A DNA stretch of 39,669 nucleotides from Lachnospiraceae bacterium UBA6987 (GCA_002449955.1 DJYD01000023.1:1-39669), one strand, 5' to 3'; numbered from the stretch's first letter, positions 1-8,831 are shown. Notes: generated by a model from the letters alone, not told the origin. Numbers and translations: made by a program.

Positions 1-2616
1 CTCCTGGGCCGTACCGGTCTTGCCGGCAATGTCCACCTTCTTTGAAAAGACATATGCCGTGCTGCCTTCCGTTGCGGACAGATGCATGCCGTACTGGATG
101 GCGTCCCAGGTGTTTTCCGCCAGTTCCGTCTTGCTCACGAATTCGCCTCTGTAGCTTTGCAGCAGTTCACCGGAGGCACTGTTTCTGTGATCAAGCAGCG
201 TGAGGTCATAAACGGTTCCTCTTGTTGCGATCGTGGAGGCGTAGCGGGCGATTTGGACGTTTGAGAACAGACTGGTGCCCTGGCCGATCGCGGAGGTGAC
301 CGCCGATGTATCGGTAATCACCGGTGCATATTCCGAGACTTCCACGCCGGATTTATCGCCAAGGCCTAACAGCGTGGCATATTTCTGCAGCTGTTCCACA
401 CCCGCGGCGTCAACATATGCTCCATCCACAACGCCCAGCTGATAGCCGAGCTGACTGAAGAAATCGTTGCAGGAAACCTTCAGGGCACCGGCTACATTGA
501 TGTCGCCGTGTGAGCTTGGATAGCACCAGCAGTGAACCTCAATACCGGCACCGATGAAAACGCCGTGCGTGCTCAGATAGGTGTTTTCGGTAATCAGCCC
601 GTTCTCCATTGCTGCCGCTGCCGTTACAGGTTTAAAAATGGAGCCGGGAGCTGTCTGCGCCTGTGTTGCCGAATTGAACAGAGGCGTGGACTCATCCTGC
701 AGCAGCGAAGCATAATAAGAGGAGTTGCCCAGCTGATTATTATCATAGCCGGGATAAGACACCATAGCTAAAACTCTGCCGGTCGTCACATCCACAACGG
801 TTGCGGCCGCGGAATACGGGTCGATTGCCAGCTGTGCCGGTGTGATCTCTATGTTGTTGATTTTCTCCTTCATGAACTGGTACGCCTGGCCCTCATCTCC
901 TCCTGCAAGGGCAGCCATCCATTTTTCATCTTCTTCGAGTACACCCTGCTCAAACAGCGCGAGCGCCACGTCACAGCGTCTGACACTGTCGGAGTAGATC
1001 AGTTTTTGATAGACGACCTTGGCAAAGGTAATGCTCTGTCTGATTTTCTCGTCGATCAATTCCACTAACGAACGATAAACCTGCTCAGAGCTTGTGTATT
1101 TATCGCCCAGTTCAAGGAGTGACACGTCGATCCAGCCGAGTTCCAGTGCACGGCGCAGATATTCCTGCAGGCTGATCGTGCCTTCCGAGCGATAGGCTTT
1201 ATAAAGCTCATCCGAAGTATTGATATTGTCGCGGATCAGGATCTGCGCATCCAGCATCGTGTTGTAGACCGCTTTGAAATAATCCTGCATATCAGCGGAC
1301 AGATCTTTATACGCAGCCGGCGTTAAGGACAGAAGCTCCTCGGTCACCGCGTCCGCGACCGTCTTCTCCGATTCAAGATACGCCGCATACAGCCTTTGTT
1401 CCGCTTCCCCGGCGTCTGCCTCGGCAAAATGACGGATTCGCAGCACATTATTGCCGATCAGCTGATAATAGACCTCTTTGATCGGCACGTAATGATCCTT
1501 CTCGGCAGGATCTGCATCGTAATCCACCATATGTGCGCTGAGAATACCCGCAAGCTTCTGTTCGATCAGATGATACGTCGCCTTTTGAACACCCGCATCG
1601 ATGGATAAATAAACGTCATCACCGGCCACAGGATCTGCTTTCTCGATGACCTGCTGAATCTGCCCGAGGTTATTGACATACATGGTCGTGTGTCCGGAAG
1701 TGCCCCGCAGATAAGACTCCATGGTGCTTTCAATACCGGTTTTCCCGATCATGTCTCCGGATACATAATCTCCGCCCTGCTCATTCAGGCTTTCGATCTC
1801 CTCGACACTCGCCAGACTTGTGTAACCAATGATATGGCAGAAGTAGACCGCATCGTTATAAACTCTCTCATAGCTTTGCTCTACGTCTACGCCGAGAAGT
1901 TTCCGGGCATTCTCCCGGATATCCACGACCGTTGACTCACTGACGTTCTTTGCCACAACACTGGTCCGGTACCGCACGTAAAAATTCTGCGCAAGACTGA
2001 AGCGGATGTAGATCAGCTTCAGCGCCGTCTGCGGATCGATCTCATAGGTCGTTTTATCTGCATTCTTTCCGATGCCGTAACGATTGATATAGTAGGCCAG
2101 GATCTCTTCTGCCGTTGTCTTCTGCTCTTCTTCGCTAAGCTGTCCGACCTCTTTATACCCGTACATATCCCGCAAAAAACGAAGCTTTGCGGCCTCTGAG
2201 GCGAAGCTTTCCTGCAGGCGACCGTTTTCATCATAGGCAAGAGGAATCGTTTTTTCGATCGTTTCCCCATGTTTGTCCAGAATTTCGATCAGCCTGATCA
2301 GCATCAGATTGCGCACATAGCCGTTTTCATAGGAGCCGTCATCCACTACGGTCACGTTCTGCACAAGCTTATTATAGGCAAGCAGCTCACCGTTTCTGTC
2401 ATAGATGCGTCCTCTTGTGGCCGGCTGTGAGACCGTACGCACCGTGGTCGTTTTAACGTTCTGTTCTGCCTCATCCCCCTGTTCGATCTGCAAAATGTAC
2501 ATTTGCCGAAAAAGAAGCCCAAACAGCAGAACAAAGACCGTCACCACGGGGAAGAGCCTCGACGTAACGATCTGTTTGCCCTTATATAACAGGTATTCGA
2601 GCAATTCTTTAAACAA
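1..2616 (-). CDS. mrdA: Penicillin-binding protein 2 (elongation transpeptidase), C-terminus cut by window edge
   Basis: Class B PBP that cross-links peptidoglycan during cell elongation, acting outside the membrane with MreC and MreD. The 872 visible residues show one N-terminal membrane segment (about residues 13-35). The transpeptidase motifs are SIFK (active Ser659, Lys662), SCN (715-717) and KTGT (866-869). The last lies a few bases from the window start, so only the tail is missing. The start is read as TTG at 2616, which overlaps the mreD stop. It has AGGAGG ten bases upstream, and the first in-frame ATG lies beyond the membrane segment. Between the dimerisation part and the transpeptidase domain (about residues 360-590) sits an extra block of roughly 200 residues not found in enterobacterial PBP2. 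Last gene of the radC-mreC-mreD string. Identity is secure from motifs and context; the start codon is less certain. Confidence 0.93.
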   Translation of the reverse strand, partial: MFKELLEYLLYKGKQIVTSRLFPVVTVFVLLFGLLFRQMYILQIEQGDEAEQNVKTTTVRTVSQPATRGRIYDRNGELLAYNKLVQNVTVVDDGSYENGYVRNLMLIRLIEILDKHGETIEKTIPLAYDENGRLQESFASEAAKLRFLRDMYGYKEVGQLSEEEQKTTAEEILAYYINRYGIGKNADKTTYEIDPQTALKLIYIRFSLAQNFYVRYRTSVVAKNVSESTVVDIRENARKLLGVDVEQSYERVYNDAVYFCHIIGYTSLASVEEIESLNEQGGDYVSGDMIGKTGIESTMESYLRGTSGHTTMYVNNLGQIQQVIEKADPVAGDDVYLSIDAGVQKATYHLIEQKLAGILSAHMVDYDADPAEKDHYVPIKEVYYQLIGNNVLRIRHFAEADAGEAEQRLYAAYLESEKTVADAVTEELLSLTPAAYKDLSADMQDYFKAVYNTMLDAQILIRDNINTSDELYKAYRSEGTISLQEYLRRALELGWIDVSLLELGDKYTSSEQVYRSLVELIDEKIRQSITFAKVVYQKLIYSDSVRRCDVALALFEQGVLEEDEKWMAALAGGDEGQAYQFMKEKINNIEITPAQLAIDPYSAAATVVDVTTGRVLAMVSYPGYDNNQLGNSSYYASLLQDESTPLFNSATQAQTAPGSIFKPVTAAAAMENGLITENTYLSTHGVFIGAGIEVHCWCYPSSHGDINVAGALKVSCNDFFSQLGYQLGVVDGAYVDAAGVEQLQKYATLLGLGDKSGVEVSEYAPVITDTSAVTSAIGQGTSLFSNVQIARYASTIATRGTVYDLTLLDHRNSASGELLQSYRGEFVSKTELAENTWDAIQYGMHLSATEGSTAYVFSKKVDIAGKTGTAQE

Positions 2617-3127
2617 AGGACCTGGTCCTCCTGGTTTCCCATTTTTCAATCAGCGCATCCGCTTTCCGGAAAACCGGATATAACAGCAGAGTCATGAGAG
2701 CGGTGTACAGCAGCTCAGGGATGATGATATTCACAAAATATGTGCCGAAATCAAACTGTCCGTTGATCACAAAGGCAAAGATAAAGATTCCGATATGGTA
2801 AAAAAGGTCGCTGATCAGACACAGGAGCAGCGGCATATCCACAAAGTCCGTATAGTATAACTGCCCGAGCACACCAATGCCGTAACCGAGCAGGGTATAG
2901 ATCAGTGCAGAAAACCCGATGGTTTCACTGAAGAAAAGGTCCAGAAGCAGACCGCACGCAAAGCCGATGCACATTCCGTCAAAGCTTCCCCGGATAAACC
3001 CGAAGGAAAAGACCAGGATCAGCATGATATTCGGGATCGTCAGGATCAGGGGCGAAGCCGCAAATATATTGTTCTGCAGAAAGAAGGCTGCCAGGATCAG
3101 AATCAAATAGGCGCAGGCACGTTTCAT
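2609..3127 (-). CDS. mreD: Rod shape-determining protein MreD
   Basis: Polytopic membrane protein of the elongasome, 172 residues, very hydrophobic with about five membrane segments and few charged residues outside short loops. The N-terminal pattern (short basic start, then a long hydrophobic run) and the size match MreD. Position supports the call: its ATG overlaps the mreC stop by four bases (ATGA), and its stop overlaps the TTG start of PBP2, so the three proteins should be translationally coupled. MreD sequences diverge strongly, so the call rests on hydropathy plus gene order as much as on motifs. mreB is not in this window. Confidence 0.88.
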   Translation of the reverse strand: MKRACAYLILILAAFFLQNNIFAASPLILTIPNIMLILVFSFGFIRGSFDGMCIGFACGLLLDLFFSETIGFSALIYTLLGYGIGVLGQLYYTDFVDMPLLLCLISDLFYHIGIFIFAFVINGQFDFGTYFVNIIIPELLYTALMTLLLYPVFRKADALIEKWETRRTRSFV

Positions 3128-3981
3128 GGCAATGCCTCCGAGGTCTTTAACGTCGTAATGATCAGAACGGAATCCAGACTGTCAAAATCCGCCACCGGTC
3201 TGATGATGCCTGAGCGCTGCAGCTGATTCGCATCCGTTTTGATCTCGCCGACATAGCCGATGAGAAGCCCCGGCACATACAGTTCGCTGATGTTCGAAGT
3301 CACGATCATGTCCCCGATCCCGATATCTGCATCCATAGCGATATTCTGAAGGGCAAGGGAGCCTTCCGCATACAGGGACAGATCTCCGGCCACAATACAG
3401 TTTGCACCGGTACGCGCGCTCATGGCACTGACGTACTGCGCATCATTGATGATTGTGCTGACCGTAGCATAAGTGTTGCTGACCGAGGTAACGATCCCGA
3501 CCAGACCGCCGCCCGCGCAGACATTCATATTGACACGGATCCCGTCGCGGCTGCCTTTGTCGATCAGGAAGGAACGATACCAGTTGCTGGAGTTTTTCCC
3601 GATGATATGCGCACCAACCGTTTCATAATCCGGATACTGCTCGGCCATATCCAGAAGGTCTCTGAGCTGCGCCAGTTCAATTTCCTGGAGTTTAAGACGG
3701 GCATTCTCCTCCCGCAAAAGCTCCAGTTCATTGGAAAGCATCTTATTGAGTTCCTGTGCCTGGGAAAGAGCCTGACGGTCTTCGATTCTATCAAAAATAT
3801 ACCGTCCGGCAGTATTCATTCCTTTCTGCATCGGCATCAGAACGGAGTCAATCCCGCTTCTTAATGCATTGCTGAAGGAAGAGCTGAAGGAACTGAGCAG
3901 CAGCAAAAACAAACAGACGCCGACCAAAATCAGCAGTCCGGTATGAGGACGTATAGGTGAATCTTTTCGATTATCAGGCAT
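3124..3981 (-). CDS. mreC: Rod shape-determining protein MreC
   Basis: Elongasome scaffold that bridges PBP2 and MreD outside the membrane. The 285-residue protein has a short cytoplasmic N-terminus, one membrane segment (about residues 14-33), and a coiled coil rich in Leu, Glu and Gln (about 65-110). The beta-barrel domain follows, with the typical GAHIIGKNSSNWYRSFLIDK stretch and a glycine-rich GGGLVGIV turn. The ATG at 3981 is chosen because a GGAGG precedes it and the usual MreC N-terminus begins here. The frame is open upstream to a TTG at 4038, but that would overlap radC by 23 bases and add an unusual Arg/Gly-rich tail. It sits between radC and mreD in one operon. Confidence 0.94.
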   Translation of the reverse strand: MPDNRKDSPIRPHTGLLILVGVCLFLLLLSSFSSSFSNALRSGIDSVLMPMQKGMNTAGRYIFDRIEDRQALSQAQELNKMLSNELELLREENARLKLQEIELAQLRDLLDMAEQYPDYETVGAHIIGKNSSNWYRSFLIDKGSRDGIRVNMNVCAGGGLVGIVTSVSNTYATVSTIINDAQYVSAMSARTGANCIVAGDLSLYAEGSLALQNIAMDADIGIGDMIVTSNISELYVPGLLIGYVGEIKTDANQLQRSGIIRPVADFDSLDSVLIITTLKTSEALP

Positions 3982-4015
3982 TGTTCCCTCATTCCTCCGG
4001 GAGCCCCTTCCTCCT

Positions 4016-4732
4016 TCAGCGCATCTCCGGCTGATCAAGGAGGCCTCTCTCCCGAAAGCTCAAATAGCAGTGATCTCCGATAATGATATGATCCATTACC
4101 GGAATGTGAAGCAGGGCCCCCGCAGAAGCGAGACGGTTCGTCAGCTCGATATCGGCTGCCGAAGGTTCAGGATCCCCGCTCGGATGGTTATGAAGCAGGA
4201 CAACGAAAACGGCATGATGGCGCAGTGCATTCAGAAAGATTTCTCTCGGGGAAGCAAGCGACGCATTGACGGTCCCCATTGAAACCGTCTCGGTATGGAT
4301 CAGCTTGTTCTTTGTGTTGAACATCGCGACCCACATTTCTTCATGGTCTAGATAACAAAGGTCTTCCATGAAATAGGAGGCGATGGCTTTCGGTCTGCCG
4401 AGAGAAATCTCGCCTCGCTTTTCTGCCCGGGCAATTCTGCGGCTGAGCTCTCCTGCTGCCAGAAGCTCGGTGGCCTTGACCGAACCGATCCCCGGAACGG
4501 CAAGCAGCTCTGCTCTCGTCACTTCCCGCAGAAAACCAAGTCCGCGCCTCGCGCCGAACTGAAGGAGAAGCTTCTGGGCCAGTTCCAGTGAGGTCACGCT
4601 GCGTGTCCCGCTTCGCAGGATCACGGCAAGCAGTTCCGCATCGCTTAAGGCAGCCGGCCCATACGCTTCACATTTTTCATAAGGTCGTTCTGAAGCCGGT
4701 AAGGACTTCATCGTTGTTTTTTGTGTGTTCAT
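4016..4732 (-). CDS. radC: RadC family JAB/MPN domain protein
   Basis: A 238-residue member of the RadC (UPF0758) family. An N-terminal helix-hairpin-helix part contains VPGIGSVKATELLAAGELSRR (about residues 79-99). The C-terminal JAB1/MPN-type metalloprotease-like domain carries HNHPSGDPEPSAAD (181-194), whose two His and one Asp are the usual zinc ligands. The historical link to recombination repair is doubtful and the biochemical role of the family is not settled. Here it is the first gene of the mreCD-PBP2 operon, a common arrangement in Firmicutes. The ATG at 4732 has GGAGG only three bases upstream; an in-frame ATG seven codons later gives the more typical MKSLPASERP start. Either could be used. 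Confidence 0.95.
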   Translation of the reverse strand: MNTQKTTMKSLPASERPYEKCEAYGPAALSDAELLAVILRSGTRSVTSLELAQKLLLQFGARRGLGFLREVTRAELLAVPGIGSVKATELLAAGELSRRIARAEKRGEISLGRPKAIASYFMEDLCYLDHEEMWVAMFNTKNKLIHTETVSMGTVNASLASPREIFLNALRHHAVFVVLLHNHPSGDPEPSAADIELTNRLASAGALLHIPVMDHIIIGDHCYLSFRERGLLDQPEMR

Positions 4733-4775
4733 TTTCCTCCTTTTGTCTCTCCAAAACTCCAGAAGGAAGAAAATA

Positions 4776-4804
4776 ATTATATCACAGCGGCAGACCTGCG
4801 TCCA
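4776..4804 (-). promoter_or_regulatory. Probable sigma-A promoter of radC-mreCD-PBP2
   Basis: Reading the minus strand, TATAAT (4781-4776) is preceded by TGA, giving an extended -10. A weak -35 TGGACG (4804-4799) lies 17 bases upstream. It overlaps the 3' end of the PLP-enzyme gene, so it would start the cell-shape operon from within its neighbour. Confidence 0.6.
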
Positions 4805-6056
4805 CCAGTTTCTGCAGGGACATCAGGATGCCGTACTTGGCATGGAACCAGGTGAGGCCGCCCTGGAAATAGATCCTGTAGGGTTCGCGCAGGGGGCCGT
4901 CAGCGGACAGTTCTATGGAGGAACCCTGGATGAAGGTGCCTGCCGCCATGATGACCTTATCCGCATAGCCGGGCATGTCATCCGGAACCGGACGCACAAA
5001 GCTGTCCACCGGCGCTGCCGCCTGAATGCCTGCACAGAATGCTTCCATGTATTCCGGGCTGCCGAGGTCCACGGCCTGAATGATATCATAGCGGGTTTCC
5101 TTCACGGACGGCCAGGCGGCAAAGCCAAGGCTTTCGTAAAGGCCGGCGGCAAACAGAGCTGCCTTTACGGCGGAGGCGGTCACCGTCGGTGCCAGGAAAA
5201 AGCCCTGGTAGAACGAGCGGTTGACCCCGAGGGAGGCTCCGACTTCACGGCCAAGGCCAGGCGCCGTCAGGCGCTTGGCACAGCGGTCGATCAAATCGGC
5301 TCTTCCGGCGATATAGCCGCCGCAGGGAGCAAGGCCGCCGCCCGGATTCTTGATGAGCGACCCGACGACCAGATCGGCACCGTAATCCGAAGGTTCCTTT
5401 TCTCTTGTAAATTCCCCGTAGCAGTTGTCAACCATGATGATGACCTCGGGCTTGATGCCTCTGATGAAGCGGATCAGCTCTCCGATCTGTTCGGGAGAAA
5501 ATGTATTGCGGTTTGAATAGCCCTTCGAGCGCTGGATCTCGATCAGCTTGGTCTTCTCGTTGATCGCGTTTCTTATGCCTTCGTAGTCGAAAGCGCTGCC
5601 CGGCAAAAGGTCCACTTCCCGGTAAGTGATGCCGAATTCCGCAAGGGACCCTACCGAAGGTCTGATCCCGATCACTTCCTCAAGCGTATCATAAGGGCGT
5701 CCGACCGGTGAGAGGATCTCATCGCCCGGCAGAAGGCAGGCGGATAAGGCCAGATTCAGTGCGTGTGTTCCGCAGGTGATCTGAGGACGTACAAGTGCAT
5801 CCTCCGTGTGAAATGTATCGGCGTAGACTCTTTCCAGCGTATCTCTCCCGGCGTCATTGTAACCGTAGCCTGTCGTCCCATTCAGATAATCAGCAGCAAC
5901 ATGGTTTTTCTGCATAGCCTGCAGCACCTTCAGCTGATTCGCCTCAGCGATCCGGTCGATCTCCTCAAAGCGTCCGGAAAGCTCTGCAAGCACAGCTTCC
6001 CCCTTCTGAAAGACCTCCCGGGAGATTCCTCCCGCCAGATAAAGTTCTTCTCTCAT
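4782..6056 (-). CDS. PLP-dependent methionine gamma-lyase family / aluminium resistance protein
   Basis: A 424-residue fold-type I PLP enzyme of the Cys/Met metabolism group, of the branch often annotated as aluminium resistance protein (YnbB-like). The predicted PLP lysine is Lys236 in GSLIKNPGGGLAPCGGY, after the cofactor-binding Asp in IIMVDNCYGEF (Asp210). The TGYGYNDAGRDTLE block near residue 62 is typical of the family. True substrates are poorly defined; C-S lyase activity on methionine or cystathionine-like compounds is inferred from the superfamily. The start ATG at 6056 has AAGGAA upstream. It is transcribed away from the XRE regulator and ends just before radC. Confidence 0.9.
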   Translation of the reverse strand: MREELYLAGGISREVFQKGEAVLAELSGRFEEIDRIAEANQLKVLQAMQKNHVAADYLNGTTGYGYNDAGRDTLERVYADTFHTEDALVRPQITCGTHALNLALSACLLPGDEILSPVGRPYDTLEEVIGIRPSVGSLAEFGITYREVDLLPGSAFDYEGIRNAINEKTKLIEIQRSKGYSNRNTFSPEQIGELIRFIRGIKPEVIIMVDNCYGEFTREKEPSDYGADLVVGSLIKNPGGGLAPCGGYIAGRADLIDRCAKRLTAPGLGREVGASLGVNRSFYQGFFLAPTVTASAVKAALFAAGLYESLGFAAWPSVKETRYDIIQAVDLGSPEYMEAFCAGIQAAAPVDSFVRPVPDDMPGYADKVIMAAGTFIQGSSIELSADGPLREPYRIYFQGGLTWFHAKYGILMSLQKLVDAGLPL

Positions 6057-6115
6057 TATTTCCTTTCCGGCCCTTAGTGGGGCCTAAAACCTAATATGAT
6101 AATAATTTTCCTTGG

Positions 6116-6124
6116 ATTATAGCA
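6116..6124 (-). promoter_or_regulatory. Extended -10 promoter of the PLP-enzyme gene
   Basis: On the minus strand TGC-TATAAT (6124-6116) forms a perfect extended -10. No good -35 lies 16-18 bases upstream. The start codon is about 60 bases downstream. Confidence 0.55.
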
Positions 6125-6143
6125 CATATCGCCGAAAAAAAGC

Positions 6144-6172
6144 TTGCTTTTTTCAATTTTTCTCGTTATATT
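6144..6172 (+). promoter_or_regulatory. Promoter of the XRE-TPR regulator gene
   Basis: TTGCTT (6144-6149), a 17-base spacer, then TATATT (6167-6172). The expected transcript start is near 6179, giving a leader of about 33 bases before the ATG at 6212. It is divergent from the PLP-enzyme promoter. Confidence 0.6.
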
Positions 6173-6211
6173 GGATTAGTAAAATTTTCCGCATTGAAGA
6201 AGGCAAAGGTC

Positions 6212-7423
6212 ATGAAAAATTTTACCGGTTTTATTATCCGCCAGCAAAGACTGGCCAAAGGCATGTCCCAGGAAGCGCTCTGCCGCGGCATCTGCGCTGT
6301 TTCTTATCTCAGCAAGATCGAGCAGGGCATCGGCAATCCCAGTCCCGCTATCCTTCAGCAGCTGCTTGACGCTCTGGAAATCAATTATAATCAGAACGAA
6401 GCGATGCTGGAGAAGGCGCAGATGATGCTGCGCAGCTACTTTGACAAATATTTCCACAGTGAGACAGCCGAAGAAGAAACGGCTTATCTTAAGCTGCATC
6501 AGCAGGAAATGGAGAACAGCGAACTGCACCTTTCGTGGCACCTGTTCAATCTGTTCATGCTGATCCAGAAGTACGGCAAAAGTGCACCGGTCTGCCATCA
6601 GGAAGCCGCCTATATCGCCCGTTTCCAGGAATACCTTGAAGAGGATCAGCTCTTTGTCTACTATGTCGGAGCCGGCCTGATTGAAGGGGAAGACCAGATC
6701 GAGAATCTCCGTCTTGCCGAGACGATTCACCCCATTGCCTTTGTCAAGCAGAGCATCGCCGAGTGTTATTATGCAAAGCGCGAATTCATGAAAGCCATCG
6801 AAGCCGCTGACCGTGCTTATTCGGCGGCTGCGGAAGAAGGCAGCATGCCCACGCTTCTCTGGAGCAGCTATCTGCTGGGTGCATGCTACTCCAATTTCAA
6901 TGACATGAGCTTCATGCTAAAATATTACAAACGGGCTCTGGAACTTTCCCGCGGCTATGACGCCACCATTTCCAGTCTGATCCAGTACAATATCGGGTCT
7001 GCTTATCTGGAGCACGGAAACTATCTGGATGCTGTTCCTTATTTCCTGACCTCTATGCAGCCGAATGACTCTTCTCTCGAGGAGCAGAAGGTACTGACCG
7101 GACAGAAGCTCGCCACCTGTTATTTTGAACAGGGCTTTGCCTCTTTGGGTCATCAGTTCCTGCAGCAGGCTTCAAACCGCCGGACTGACCGCATGCCCGC
7201 CATCTATGAGCTTCTGCTTTATTTCACGAGGCTTCGCTATATTGACGGCGACCGCAGTTCCGATGAATATGAAACTGTCCTGAAGAACCTTTACACAAAC
7301 GGCGGCGAAGCGCTCGGCGATTCCTATAAGAGGATTTTTGCCAACTACCTGGTTGAGCTTTATATGGCGCAGCGCAAATATAAAGACGCTCTGACCATCA
7401 AGAGCGAATACGGTTATGTCTAA
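6212..7423 (+). CDS. XRE-family regulator with C-terminal TPR-like repeats
   Basis: Predicted DNA-binding regulator of 403 residues. An N-terminal Cro/C1-type helix-turn-helix (about residues 5-62) contains RLAKGMSQEALCRGI and SYLSKIEQGIGNPSPAI. A long helical region follows with TPR-like repeats (about 110-400), for example AFVKQSIAECYYAKREFMKA and IQYNIGSAYLEHGNYLDAV. This HTH-TPR layout resembles RNPP/Rgg-type peptide-sensing regulators, but no peptide gene is visible nearby, so peptide control is only inferred. The ATG at 6212 is preferred over an in-frame TTG at 6194, since AAGG-rich sequence lies just upstream. A terminator hairpin follows immediately. It may control the divergent PLP-enzyme gene. 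Confidence 0.85.
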   Translation: MKNFTGFIIRQQRLAKGMSQEALCRGICAVSYLSKIEQGIGNPSPAILQQLLDALEINYNQNEAMLEKAQMMLRSYFDKYFHSETAEEETAYLKLHQQEMENSELHLSWHLFNLFMLIQKYGKSAPVCHQEAAYIARFQEYLEEDQLFVYYVGAGLIEGEDQIENLRLAETIHPIAFVKQSIAECYYAKREFMKAIEAADRAYSAAAEEGSMPTLLWSSYLLGACYSNFNDMSFMLKYYKRALELSRGYDATISSLIQYNIGSAYLEHGNYLDAVPYFLTSMQPNDSSLEEQKVLTGQKLATCYFEQGFASLGHQFLQQASNRRTDRMPAIYELLLYFTRLRYIDGDRSSDEYETVLKNLYTNGGEALGDSYKRIFANYLVELYMAQRKYKDALTIKSEYGYV

Positions 7424-7439
7424 AGCTTTTGTCAGTCAG

Positions 7440-7471
7440 AAAGCTCCTGCTGAACCGGCAGGAGCTTTTTT
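7440..7471 (+). terminator. Rho-independent terminator after the XRE gene, enclosing the next ribosome site
   Basis: An 11-bp stem (7440-7450 with 7458-7468) around the loop TGAACCG is followed by a run of six T (7466-7471). The 3' arm contains AGGAG (7460-7464), which is also the best ribosome-binding site for the radical SAM gene. One hairpin can therefore both end transcription and hide that site. Confidence 0.75.
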
Positions 7472-8387
7472 GCGTGAATCATACGCCTGCCGCCTCTGTC
7501 CCCGTGCCTGCGGAGCAAACCGCACGCCTTCTGCTGCCGGCGGTTTCTGTGCCTCGCCCATGACGATGCGGATTGCACGTGCCGCCGTACATTTCGGGGA
7601 AGAGCCCTGTCTGTGCGGAACAAGAGGCAGCGGCGCCGTTTTCTTTACCGGATGCAATCTGCGCTGTATCTTCTGTCAGAATCACAGCATCAGCCGGGGA
7701 AACGGCGGAAGTGAAGTCACAGTGGAGGGACTGCGCACCATATTGTACAGACTCGAGGACGAAGGCGTGCATAACATCGATCTTGTGACGCCGACCCATT
7801 TTACGCCTTTGATTGCGGAAGCACTCTCCGGCATCCGGCTCAGTATTCCCGTCATCTGGAATTCCTCAGCTTATGAAACACCCGAAGTGCTAAGACAGCT
7901 CGAAGGTCTTGTACAGATTTATCTGCCCGATTATAAATATGCTGATCCAGCTCTCGCTGCCGCGTTATCTTTCGCACCGGACTATCCTTCCGTCGCTCGT
8001 TCCGCCATCCGCGAAATGTTTCGGCAGACCGGCCGCTTTGTTATGCAGGAAGACGGGCTTCTGGCTTCAGGCGTCATTGTCCGTCATCTGATCCTTCCCG
8101 GACACCCGGAAAATACGCTCCGTGTAATCGATTCCTTCGAGGACGATCTCCCCTGGCAGGACATGCTCTTTTCGCTGCTGGCCCAGTACACGCCCATCCA
8201 TGACCTCATGAATTCACCCGCGGTCTCGGCGCACCCCGAACTGCGGCGGACCGTATCGCAGAGCGAGTTTCAGCGGATCATCGATTATCTTGATTTTTCG
8301 CCGATAGAGGATGGTTATGTCCAGGATCTCTCTTCTGCTTCCGAGGAAGCAATTCCTGTTTTTGACGGAACAGGGGTAACATTCTGA
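7470..8387 (+). CDS. PflX-type radical SAM protein (pyruvate formate-lyase activating enzyme homologue)
   Basis: Radical SAM protein with the 4Fe-4S motif CNLRCIFC (Cys62, Cys66, Cys69 from the chosen start) in GAVFFTGCNLRCIFCQN. An N-terminal cysteine cluster, CRLCPRACGANR, is typical of the COG1313/PflX branch. The protein most likely activates a glycyl radical enzyme or modifies a protein, but no partner is encoded nearby. The frame opens at ATG 7416, overlapping the XRE stop. However, residues 1-18 of that longer form are encoded by the terminator hairpin and have no good ribosome site. TTG at 7470 has AGGAG five bases upstream and begins right at the conserved region, so it is preferred. 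From TTG the protein is 305 residues. Confidence 0.87.
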   Translation: MRESYACRLCPRACGANRTPSAAGGFCASPMTMRIARAAVHFGEEPCLCGTRGSGAVFFTGCNLRCIFCQNHSISRGNGGSEVTVEGLRTILYRLEDEGVHNIDLVTPTHFTPLIAEALSGIRLSIPVIWNSSAYETPEVLRQLEGLVQIYLPDYKYADPALAAALSFAPDYPSVARSAIREMFRQTGRFVMQEDGLLASGVIVRHLILPGHPENTLRVIDSFEDDLPWQDMLFSLLAQYTPIHDLMNSPAVSAHPELRRTVSQSEFQRIIDYLDFSPIEDGYVQDLSSASEEAIPVFDGTGVTF

Positions 8388-8471
8388 GACAGGAAATCTG
8401 CCTAAAACGCAGAGCATACGCCCTTCCAGGCAGGGAAATCCGCCCCTGCACACAGGCAGCTGCAAAACTGC

Positions 8472-8499
8472 TTGCATTTTCATCCTTCTGTGTTATGAT
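8472..8499 (+). promoter_or_regulatory. Promoter of the HU gene
   Basis: TTGCAT (8472-8477), a 16-base spacer and TATGAT (8494-8499), with an upstream TG giving an extended -10. The ATG lies 32 bases further on, after a strong GGAGG. Confidence 0.65.
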
Positions 8500-8531
8500 A
8501 AAGAAAATTGTTTTTTTTTGGAGGCTCTACC

Positions 8532-8831
8532 ATGAACAAAAGAGAACTTATTGCTGCTGTTGCAGAAAAAGCCGAAGTATCCAAGAAGGAAGCGGAAGCC
8601 GTTGTCAAGGCAACTTTCGACACCATCACCGCTGCCATGGTTGCCGGCGATAAGGTACAACTGATCGGTTTCGGTACTTTTGAAACCCGTGCCCGCGCTG
8701 CCCGCAAAGGCAAGAACCCCCGCACCGGCGAAGCCGTGAAGATCAAAGCCTGCAATGTTCCCGCTTTCAAAGCCGGTGCAGGTCTGAAAGAAGCCGTCAA
8801 CGCCAAGAAAAAAGCCAGCAAGAAGAAATAA
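8532..8831 (+). CDS. hup: HU family nucleoid DNA-binding protein
   Basis: A 99-residue histone-like protein that bends and compacts DNA as a dimer. It starts MNKRELIAAVAEKAEVSKKE and carries the DNA-arm region GFGTFETRARAARKGKNPRTGE (about residues 46-67), with the intercalating proline in KNPRTGE. A lysine-rich tail (KKKASKKK) extends past the usual 90-residue HU core. ATG 8532 is chosen because GGAGG lies seven bases upstream; a longer frame from 8508 would include that ribosome site and part of the leader. The gene stands alone with its own promoter and terminator, as expected for a highly expressed protein. Confidence 0.96.
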   Translation: MNKRELIAAVAEKAEVSKKEAEAVVKATFDTITAAMVAGDKVQLIGFGTFETRARAARKGKNPRTGEAVKIKACNVPAFKAGAGLKEAVNAKKKASKKK

